From: Capnocytophaga periodontitidis
GTDB lineage: Bacteria; Bacteroidota; Bacteroidia; Flavobacteriales; Flavobacteriaceae
NCBI RefSeq assembly: GCF_016126015.1
Contig: NZ_JAEFDB010000002.1
Coordinates: 124,001-188,000, forward strand
Length of the DNA: 64,000 nt
Direction: 5' to 3'
Under the pieces are notes generated by a model that saw only the letters and a list, made by a program, of their open reading frames with translations, did no database searches and had not been told where the DNA came from. The position numbers and the translations under genes were made by a program. The first letter of the stretch is position 1; each line of letters begins with the position of its first letter. This document shows, piece after piece, positions 57,829 through 64,000 of this stretch.

Positions 57829-59715
57829 ATGAGCGACACAATCAAACACGAGTGCGGGATTGCCCTAATCCGCCTGCTCAAACCTCTTGATTTTTATAAA
57901 GAAAAATATGGTACAGCCTTCTATGGCATCAACAAAATGTACCTGATGCTCGAAAAACAACACAACCGCGGACAAGATGGAGCAGGGCTTGCAAGTATCA
58001 AATTAGATATGCAACCTGGCGAACGCTACATCAGTAGAATACGCTCCAACGAGGCGCAACCCGTGCAAGACATCTTCACACGCATCAACCAGCGTATCAA
58101 CGAGGGGTTTAAAAACAACCCCGAACTGAAAGACGATGTAACCCTGCAAAAACGAGAACTTCCTTACATAGGCGAAGTGATTATGGGACACGTGCGCTAT
58201 GGCACTTTTGGTAAAAATAGCATTGAGAATGTACACCCCTTCCTGCGCGAAAACAATTGGATGTACCGCAATCTCATTATGGCGGGCAACTTCAATATGA
58301 CCAACGTAAACGAGCTCTTCCAAAACCTCGTACGCCTCGGGCAACACCCTAAAGACAAAACCGATACTGTGATTGTAATGGAGGGTATAGGCCATTTTTT
58401 AGATGACGAAGTTGAAGAACTCTATCGCAAACTCAAAGAAGAAGGTTATACCAAACAAGAAGCCTCTCCTTTCATCGCCGAACGACTGAATATAGAGCGC
58501 ATCCTCAAACGCGCTGCCAAATATTGGGATGGTGGTTATGCAATGGAAGGAATGATAGGCAACGGCGATGCTTTTGTGCTTCGCGACCCTGCAGGTATAC
58601 GCCCTGCTTTCTACTATCAGGATGAAGAAGTAGTGGTGGTAGCCTCCGAACGCCCTGCTATACAAACCGTTTTCAATGTAAAATACGAAAATATACGCGA
58701 ACTCCCCCCTGGTAATGCAATTATCATTAAAAAAAGCGGAGAGACAGCTATCAAGGAAATTCTCACCCCTACAGTACGCAAGGCCTGTTCGTTTGAACGT
58801 ATCTACTTTTCTCGTGGTAGCGACCGCGATATCTACCGCGAACGCAAAATGTTGGGCAAATTGCTCTTCTCTCGTGTCGCTCAAGCGATAAACCACAATC
58901 TAAAAGATACAGTTTTTGCCTATATCCCTAACACTGCCGAAACCTCTTACTTAGGACTTATAGAAGAAGCAGAACAGTACCTCAATCAGCAGAAAGCTAC
59001 ACAGTTGGCAGTAGCCGAAAAATCCGAAATTCCTGCAATTCTCTCTCAAAAAGTACGCACCGAAAAGGTGGCTATCAAAGATGTGAAACTGCGCACTTTC
59101 ATCACCGAAGATAGCAGCCGCGATGACCTTGTGGCACACGTATACGATATTACCTATGGCTCAGTACAAAAAGGTGATAATTTGGTGATTATAGACGATA
59201 GTATCGTGCGCGGAACAACCCTCAAGAAGAGTATTCTTAGTATATTAGGGCGTTTAGAGCCTAAGAAGATAATAATAGTGTCTTCAGCTCCTCAAATCCG
59301 CTATCCCGATTGTTATGGTATTGATATGGCGCGTTTAGAAGATTTGGTAGCCTTTCAAGCGGCTTTAGCTTTGCATAAAGAACGCGGTACGTATCACATT
59401 ATAAAAGAAGTATATGAAAAGTGTCTTACCCAAGTAGCGCTAAGTGATGACAAAGTAGTGAATTACGTAAAAGAAGTGTATGCCCCTTTCACCGATGAAG
59501 AAATTTCGGATAAAATAAGAGATTTGCTCTTGCCAAAGGACTTTACCTCAGAAGTGGAAGTGATATTCCAAACGGTAGACAGTTTGCATAAAGCCTGCCC
59601 CGAGAACCTCGGTGATTGGTATTTCACCGGTGATTATCCTACCGATGGCGGTAATCGCGTTGTAAATCGCGCCTTTATCAATTTCTACGAAGGCAATAAA
59701 GAACGCGCTTACTGA
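57829..59715 (+). CDS. purF: Amidophosphoribosyltransferase (PurF type, long Bacteroidota form)
   Basis: 628 residues. Class II glutaminase domain with nucleophile Cys9 in KHECGIAL (exposed after removal of the first eight residues in this family), NRGQDGAG and RYGTFG; then the phosphoribosyltransferase domain with LVIIDDSIVRGTTLKKS. It makes 5-phosphoribosylamine from PRPP and glutamine, the first step of purine synthesis. It is longer than E. coli PurF (about 505), with an extra C-terminal part, as known for this phylum. Close spacing to the mevalonate kinase suggests one transcript. Confidence 0.9.
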   Translation: MSDTIKHECGIALIRLLKPLDFYKEKYGTAFYGINKMYLMLEKQHNRGQDGAGLASIKLDMQPGERYISRIRSNEAQPVQDIFTRINQRINEGFKNNPELKDDVTLQKRELPYIGEVIMGHVRYGTFGKNSIENVHPFLRENNWMYRNLIMAGNFNMTNVNELFQNLVRLGQHPKDKTDTVIVMEGIGHFLDDEVEELYRKLKEEGYTKQEASPFIAERLNIERILKRAAKYWDGGYAMEGMIGNGDAFVLRDPAGIRPAFYYQDEEVVVVASERPAIQTVFNVKYENIRELPPGNAIIIKKSGETAIKEILTPTVRKACSFERIYFSRGSDRDIYRERKMLGKLLFSRVAQAINHNLKDTVFAYIPNTAETSYLGLIEEAEQYLNQQKATQLAVAEKSEIPAILSQKVRTEKVAIKDVKLRTFITEDSSRDDLVAHVYDITYGSVQKGDNLVIIDDSIVRGTTLKKSILSILGRLEPKKIIIVSSAPQIRYPDCYGIDMARLEDLVAFQAALALHKERGTYHIIKEVYEKCLTQVALSDDKVVNYVKEVYAPFTDEEISDKIRDLLLPKDFTSEVEVIFQTVDSLHKACPENLGDWYFTGDYPTDGGNRVVNRAFINFYEGNKERAY

Positions 59716-59745
59716 CCCTGAAATCAGTCCTCTTTTCAATTATTT

Positions 59746-59777
59746 TTTGTAATTTCAGAAAAAAATACCTACTTTTG
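59746..59777 (+). promoter_or_regulatory. Promoter (TTTG-N20-TACTTTTG) of the coiled-coil gene
   Basis: TTTG 59746-59749, 20 bp, TACTTTTG 59770-59777, 29 bp before the start codon. Confidence 0.8.
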
Positions 59778-59806
59778 CGGAGTAAAACAATAAAACAACT
59801 TTAATT

Positions 59807-60358
59807 ATGACTACAGAACTCATACAATTATACGATACCGTAAGTGAAAAAATAGGAAAAGAAGGAGCTACAGCTTTAGCTAATTATATTACTAAATTCA
59901 CTAATGAACGCTTGAATGAGAATTTTGATAATTTAGTAAGTAAAACAGAATTTCATCAAGAAGTAGCTGAAATAAGAATGGATATAGCCAATGTAAGAAC
60001 AGAGGTTAAGAATGTCCATTCAGAACTCAAACAAGATATAGCTGAATTACGTGCCGAAATAGCTAATGTGCGTTCAGAACTCAAACAAGATATAGCTGAA
60101 TTACGTGCCGAAATAGCTAATGTCCATTCAGAACTCAAACAAGATATAGCAGAAGTACGTACTGAAATAGCTAATGTCCGTTCAGAACTTAAACAAGATA
60201 TTGCTGAAATACGCAATGATATGACAATATTAAGAACTGACTTGCAAAATGAACTTAAAGAAGGCTTTTCAAAAATGAATCGTATCTTTATTCAATGGCT
60301 TATAGGTTTCTTTACTTCATTGGTAATTCTTATTTTAACGTTATACTTCAATAGATAA
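59807..60358 (+). CDS. Repeat-built coiled-coil protein with C-terminal membrane anchor
   Basis: 183 residues: N-terminal helical part (1-60), coiled coil (about 60-150) made of four 18-residue repeats of the type SELKQDIAELRAEIANV, and one membrane helix (about 158-180) at the C-terminus. The general form resembles DUF1640/CCDC90-like proteins. The repeats are encoded by four near-identical 54-bp units (60019-60234), so copy number may vary between strains. Function unknown. Confidence 0.75.
   Translation: MTTELIQLYDTVSEKIGKEGATALANYITKFTNERLNENFDNLVSKTEFHQEVAEIRMDIANVRTEVKNVHSELKQDIAELRAEIANVRSELKQDIAELRAEIANVHSELKQDIAEVRTEIANVRSELKQDIAEIRNDMTILRTDLQNELKEGFSKMNRIFIQWLIGFFTSLVILILTLYFNR
60019..60234 (+). 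repeat. 54-bp coding tandem repeat, four units
   Basis: Units begin ttcagaactcaaacaagat at 60019, 60073, 60127 and 60181, the last one more diverged. In-frame, 18 codons each. Confidence 0.92.
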
Positions 60359-60374
60359 AAAGCTTATTTCATAT

Positions 60375-60418
60375 AAAAAACCTCCCCTTGCAATTTTTGT
60401 CGCAAGGGGAGGTTTTTA
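60375..60418. terminator. Strong intrinsic terminator
   Basis: Stem CCTCCCCTTGC (60381-60391)/GCAAGGGGAGG (60402-60412), A run before and T run after, so it works in both directions between the coiled-coil gene and obg. Confidence 0.88.
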
Positions 60419-60530
60419 TTTTACTTTGTTCAGACCATTCTATGACCATAACAGAGCTTCCTTTTCTCGTTCTGCTAATACAAGTGTTTCCAAAAAAACT
60501 TTTTTATTTAATGGTAAAGGTACAAAATAA

Positions 60531-61529
60531 TTATTGTATCATTTCCCAGAGCTTGTCTTTGAGTTGCTGGATGCCTTTACCTGATACTGATGAGATGAAC
60601 AAGAAAGGCGTATCGCCCAATCCTGCGGCTACTTCTTGACGAATGGCTTCAGTGAGCTCGTCGTCGAGCATATCTGCTTTTGAAATGGTTATAAGGCGGT
60701 CTTTATCTAATAGTTCAGGGTTGTATTCTTTGAGTTCGTTGAGTAGGATATGGTATTCGGCTACTATATCGGGGCTATCGGCAGGAATGAGGAATAACAA
60801 TACCGAGTTGCGCTCTATATGTCGCAAGAAGTAATGCCCTAAACCTTTGCCCTCGGCAGCACCCTCTATAATCCCAGGGATATCGGCTACTACAAACGAT
60901 TGGTAATCGCGGTTTTGCACAATACCCAAGTTGGGTTTGAGGGTTGTGAATGGATAATCGCCTATTTTTGGCTTAGCAGAAGTAATTACCGATAACAGTG
61001 TAGATTTACCCGCATTGGGGAATCCTACAAAACCTACATCGGCTAATACTTTTAACTCTAAAAGCAACTCGCGTTCTTCGCCAGGGAGACCTGGTTGAGC
61101 ATAGCGTGGAGTTTGGTTAGTAGCTGTGCGGAAATGCCAGTTGCCTAACCCACCTTTGCCTCCGTGGAGTGCGATAATTTCTTGTCCGTCTTCAGTAATC
61201 TCAAAGAGTACTTCTTCGGTTTCAGCATCTTTAACAATGGTTCCTAAGGGAACTTCTAAAGTGATATCTTTACCGTCGGCACCAAAACTACGGTTGGCTC
61301 CTCCGGCTTCACCGTGTTCGGCGCGGAAGTGCTGTTGGAACTTGAAGTGTATGAGTGTCCAAAGGTGTTTATTGCCACGCAAGATGATATGCCCTCCGCG
61401 ACCGCCATCGCCTCCATCAGGACCTCCTTTGGGTACGAATTTTTCGCGGTGTAGGTGCATAGAGCCGGCGCCTCCTTTGCCAGAGGCGGCGTATATCTTT
61501 ACGTAGTCGGTGAAATTGCCTTCGGTCAT
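60531..61529 (-). CDS. obg: GTPase Obg/CgtA
   Basis: 332 residues. Gly-rich Obg fold at the start ([30 protein letters not shown] style), then the G domain with P-loop [12 protein letters not shown], switch [16 protein letters not shown] and the [10 protein letters not shown]4 segment. Essential factor in 50S assembly and stringent control. It follows the hpt-adk fusion gene by 6 bp. It ends without the OCT domain found in some homologues, which is usual in the phylum. Confidence 0.96.
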   Translation of the reverse strand: MTEGNFTDYVKIYAASGKGGAGSMHLHREKFVPKGGPDGGDGGRGGHIILRGNKHLWTLIHFKFQQHFRAEHGEAGGANRSFGADGKDITLEVPLGTIVKDAETEEVLFEITEDGQEIIALHGGKGGLGNWHFRTATNQTPRYAQPGLPGEERELLLELKVLADVGFVGFPNAGKSTLLSVITSAKPKIGDYPFTTLKPNLGIVQNRDYQSFVVADIPGIIEGAAEGKGLGHYFLRHIERNSVLLFLIPADSPDIVAEYHILLNELKEYNPELLDKDRLITISKADMLDDELTEAIRQEVAAGLGDTPFLFISSVSGKGIQQLKDKLWEMIQ

Positions 61530-61535
61530 TGTAGA

Positions 61536-62660
61536 TTATTCAGCTTTGAGTTTATCGATAGTGTCGGAGAGGCGGGTGGTAATTTCTTCGATAGTACCAA
61601 TACCATTGATAGGGTGGTATTTGCCTTGTGCTTGATAGAAAGCGATAAGAGGGGCAGTTTTTTCGTTGTATTCGGTGAAGCGGTTGCGAATTTTTTCTTC
61701 GTCTTGGTCATCGGTGCGACCGCTCACTTTACCGCGTTCCAACAATCGTTTGATGAGCACCTCGTCATCAGCTTCTAAGGCGAGGGTGCCGTGAATGCGC
61801 ATTCCTTTAGAAGTTAAGAAAGCGTCGAGCGCTTCGGCTTGTGCGATGGTACGAGGGAATCCGTCGAAAATAAAACCTTCGGCATTAGGGTTCTTTTCAA
61901 CTTCCTCTTGTAGCATTTGTATGGTTACTTCATCGGGTACGAGGTCGCCTTTATCCATATACGATTGGGCGAGTTTGCCGAGTTTTGTTTGGTTTTTAAT
62001 ATTATAGCGGAAAATATCTCCGGTAGAGATGTGTACTAAGTTGTATTTGTCTTTCAAGAATGCGGCTTGGGTGCCTTTGCCAGCCCCTGGTTTGCCGAAA
62101 AGTACTAAATTTGTCATCGTTAATGAAGTGTTTAATTGATATACTTGGGGTAGGTTGCGCCCTATCTCGTCGAAATCTAAGCCGTATCCTACGATAAAGC
62201 GGTTAGGGATAGGTTTGCCAACATAGTCTATTTTGAGGTCTTTTTTATAGGCATCGGGTTTGAAGAAAAGGGTAGCGATGCGGAAAGATTTTACCTTTTG
62301 GTTTTCAAACAGTCGGTAAATTTCTTCTAAGGTATTACCAGTGTCGATAATATCCTCCAAAATTACTACATCGCGACCTTCCACAGGGGTAGAAAGCCCG
62401 ATGAGTTGGTGTATTTTGCCAGTGGACTGGGTGCCCTCATAAGACGCCATTTTCACGAAAGATATTTCACATTCGCCTTTGTAGTGTCTTACAAAATCGG
62501 CGGCAAACATAAAAGAGCCGTTGAGCACGGCAATGAATACGGGACACGACTCTTGTAGGTCTTGATAGACCTCGCTTGCCATACGTTCGGCAATTTGGTT
62601 GAGCTGCTCGGCTGAGACGTAGGGCTCAAAGGTTTTATCGTGTATTTTAATCAGTTCCAT
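61536..62660 (-). CDS. Fused hypoxanthine phosphoribosyltransferase-adenylate kinase
   Basis: 374 residues forming two complete enzymes. Residues 1-178 are HPRT: NGSFMFAADFVRH, PRPP loop VVILEDIIDTGNTL (98-111) and GYGLDFDEIGRNLP near 158-171. Residues 182-374 are adenylate kinase: P-loop LFGKPGAGKGTQ (187-198), GFIFDGFPRTIAQA, and LERGKVSGRTDD at the lid, which is short (no Zn cysteines). A Met at 182 could start adk separately, but the frame is continuous. One makes IMP or GMP from bases; the other balances AMP, ADP and ATP. Co-transcribed with obg. Confidence 0.93.
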   Translation of the reverse strand: MELIKIHDKTFEPYVSAEQLNQIAERMASEVYQDLQESCPVFIAVLNGSFMFAADFVRHYKGECEISFVKMASYEGTQSTGKIHQLIGLSTPVEGRDVVILEDIIDTGNTLEEIYRLFENQKVKSFRIATLFFKPDAYKKDLKIDYVGKPIPNRFIVGYGLDFDEIGRNLPQVYQLNTSLTMTNLVLFGKPGAGKGTQAAFLKDKYNLVHISTGDIFRYNIKNQTKLGKLAQSYMDKGDLVPDEVTIQMLQEEVEKNPNAEGFIFDGFPRTIAQAEALDAFLTSKGMRIHGTLALEADDEVLIKRLLERGKVSGRTDDQDEEKIRNRFTEYNEKTAPLIAFYQAQGKYHPINGIGTIEEITTRLSDTIDKLKAE

Positions 62661-62691
62661 CGTTTAGGTGTTATGTTTAGTTGTTAGGAGA

Positions 62692-63003
62692 TTAGATGAT
62701 CCTATTAAGTATTTTTGTAGAATCTTCTTTTTGGTGTAAAAAAGCATAGACTAATACAGTTTTTGTTTCTTCAAAAATAACATAATGTATTGCTATTTTA
62801 TATCTTTTAGTGTATAGTACTCTACTATTTTTGTATTTTTCAGGACGTATAAAAGGCATAGACTTAAGGTAGTCTAAGTTTTTTTGCACTTCATCAAAAA
62901 CTTTATTGCCTAATCCTTCAGAATGTACATTGTATCTTATAATAATCCATTTAAGTTCTAATTCAGCCTCTGAAAGGAAAATTAGATTGTATTCCAAGTT
63001 CAT
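62692..63003 (-). CDS. RelE/ParE-superfamily toxin, module 4
   Basis: 103 residues, MNLEYNLIFLSEAELELKWIIIRYNVHSEGLGNKVFDEV..., ending VYAFLHQKEDSTKILNRII. ParE-like: start strand, helix with LG..., KYKNSRVLYTKRYKIAIHYVIFEE core. Layout as in module 2. Overlaps its antitoxin by 41 bp, an unusually long overlap. Confidence 0.82.
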   Translation of the reverse strand: MNLEYNLIFLSEAELELKWIIIRYNVHSEGLGNKVFDEVQKNLDYLKSMPFIRPEKYKNSRVLYTKRYKIAIHYVIFEETKTVLVYAFLHQKEDSTKILNRII

Positions 63004-63223
63004 CTCTTATACTTCTTTTTAGTTCTTCATACGTTATAAAGTCTTCAGGGTGGTTTTTGTATTTTTCAATACGTTCATCTAAAATGTGTTTGTGTGCTTC
63101 AGGAATTTCTTCTTCCTCATCCTCAATAGCTCTTTCGCGCAGGAATCGATACTCTTCAATAGGAAGGACAGCTAATATATCATTCCCTTGAAAATCTTTT
63201 ATGTATTGTACGGTTGAGTCCAT
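62963..63223 (-). CDS. Antitoxin of ParE/RelE-type module 4
   Basis: 86 residues, MDSTVQYIKDFQGNDILAVLPIEEYRFLRERAIEDEEEE..., Phd-like N-terminus and acidic middle, similar to the module 3 antitoxin. Promoter on the minus strand TTG-N19-TACCTTTG (63284-63255), 32 bp before its start. Confidence 0.82.
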   Translation of the reverse strand: MDSTVQYIKDFQGNDILAVLPIEEYRFLRERAIEDEEEEIPEAHKHILDERIEKYKNHPEDFITYEELKRSIRDELGIQSNFPFRG

Positions 63224-63254
63224 AACAAACTATTTAAATTATTGAAAGAAAGTG

Positions 63255-63284
63255 CAAAGGTAATCATTTTTAATAAATGCACAA
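63255..63284 (-). promoter_or_regulatory. Promoter of TA module 4 (TTG-N19-TACCTTTG)
   Basis: Minus strand: TTG at 63284-63282, 19 bp, TACCTTTG at 63262-63255. Confidence 0.75.
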
Positions 63285-63493
63285 TAATTGTGCCTAATAA
63301 TTGTAGGGACAGCAATTTCACCGATAAATCTTATCAGCAATAAAATAGGTGTCTGTTAGCTTTTGTCAATTTTCTTTAATAAAGAATTATCATACATCTC
63401 TCATACTGTTAAATATATTTTTACTAATTTTGTCGCTATAATCTCAGTTATCACCTATATCTTTTTTTATAAAGAAAATGAAATAACATCATA

Positions 63494-63922
63494 ATGAAGA
63501 ATCATATCAAATATTTAGTATTAGCATTGCTTTTGTTGGGTTGCAAAAACTACAAGAGCCTTACAACGCAAATAGATAAAAATAAAGCGATACCTTACAA
63601 TCAGTATTCGCAAGAATTTCAAGCGTGGGAAGCTACGAAAAATATAAAGTTAGAAGATGCTTACCAAATACACTTAGGTTATGCTGCCAAAAATCAAGAT
63701 AAGATAAAACTTAAATCGACAAAAGGATACCCATTATACTATGTTTATGATGATTATTATATATTTTCAACCGTAACATATATTCATAAAATCGGTATTT
63801 TTAATTGTACAGGCATTTGGGTCAATGCAAATACGGGAGAAGTTAATTATGTTGAAGTTGATAAAAACCAAAATTTTCATACTGATATCTGGCTAACGTC
63901 CTATAATGGCAATAAGTTGTAG
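63494..63922 (+). CDS. Small lipoprotein of unknown function
   Basis: 142 residues. Lipobox LLLLGCKNYKSL (Cys17) without an acidic surface-export pattern, so possibly periplasm-facing. Mature part has YPLYYVYDDYYIFSTVTYIHKIGIFNCTGIWV and a C-terminal NANTGEVNYVEV, reminiscent of small Bacteroidota proteins that carry a PepSY-like or strand-rich tail, but I cannot name it. A -7 element TAATTTTG lies at 63425-63432. AT-rich. Confidence 0.65.
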   Translation: MKNHIKYLVLALLLLGCKNYKSLTTQIDKNKAIPYNQYSQEFQAWEATKNIKLEDAYQIHLGYAAKNQDKIKLKSTKGYPLYYVYDDYYIFSTVTYIHKIGIFNCTGIWVNANTGEVNYVEVDKNQNFHTDIWLTSYNGNKL

Positions 63923-63977
63923 CACAACGAGGAATAAAAAACTTTGATCACTTGGTAGGGGAAATAAAACATTATAA

Positions 63978-64000
63978 TGAAAATTTGTATGAATTATTTA
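63978..64000 (+). other. Possible start of a further gene at window edge
   Basis: An ATG at 63978 opens a frame (MKICMNYL) that runs to the edge. Too short to judge. Confidence 0.25.

Noticed and set aside
60019-60234. CRISPR-like array
   Set aside because: Units are contiguous 54-bp coding repeats without spacers, in frame with a coiled-coil protein.
1-64000. tRNA, rRNA, riboswitch
   Set aside because: No T-loop GTTCRA-type segments in a cloverleaf context, no rRNA blocks and no known riboswitch core were noticed; reading by eye could miss a divergent one.

Overview
The window looks like chromosomal DNA of a Flavobacteriia member, most likely an oral Capnocytophaga. The evidence is: a SusD/GH18 glycan locus; many lipoproteins whose cysteine is followed by Lys and acidic residues, as in the Capnocytophaga surface-export signal; promoters of the TTTG-N19/20-TAnnTTTG type throughout; AT-rich, repeat-laden intergenic DNA; and a fused HPRT-adenylate kinase. 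The genus is an inference from style and content, not from a marker gene. I saw no rRNA, tRNA or CRISPR array.

Layout. 0-3 kb: the 3' part of a glycoprotein-glycan utilisation locus (SusD-like, GH18 endoglycosidase, LamG lipoprotein). 3-7 kb: acyl-CoA dehydrogenase, Rrf2 regulator, SemiSWEET, serS. 7.2-10.3 kb: a two-gene restriction-modification system in which the methylase carries its own PD-ExK nuclease domain (BcgI/type IIB-like). 10.4-14.9 kb (minus strand): rnhB, a KAS/ACP pair, a BspA-type LRR lipoprotein, a toxin-antitoxin pair and a catalytically dead KAS-like protein. 15-18.4 kb: serine hydrolase, GH16 and unknown genes. 18.4-20.8 kb: a very AT-rich insert with a class III nucleotide cyclase overlapping a PycTM-like membrane effector, i.e. 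a probable Pycsar anti-phage system. 20.8-32.9 kb: rlmB, ComEA-like HhH protein, aspA, twin lipoproteins, POT transporter, DPP-IV and uvrB. 33.2-37.9 kb: two paralogous lipoproteins, a cholesterol-dependent-cytolysin-like lipoprotein without domain 4, and two LRR lipoproteins. 38-47.2 kb: recF, a TA pair, a Wzy/TPR protein, pyrR, SPOR, histidine kinase, NlpE, bifunctional nuclease and a nucleoside transporter.

48.5-52.9 kb: a composite transposon made of two IS30-family copies (protein-identical) in direct orientation around tet(Q) and the first 60 codons of rteA. It is a fragment of a CTnDOT-like tetQ-rteA-rteB operon and sits inside a 96-bp tandem repeat, with a 3-bp target duplication. 53-64 kb: GH65 phosphorylase, S24 repressor, a TA pair, mevalonate kinase, purF, a repeat-built coiled-coil protein, obg, the hpt-adk fusion, another TA pair and a lipoprotein.

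The parts most worth attention are the Pycsar pair, the CDC-like toxin locus, the self-contained RM system with a repeat in its specificity subunit, and the tet(Q) transposon with a possible IS-created promoter. Behind them is a dense set of interspersed palindromes (CTTTGCCAAAG... and GGGCGTTTTGCAAACGCCC families) and heptad tracts that overlap promoters, terminators and in one case a coding sequence.
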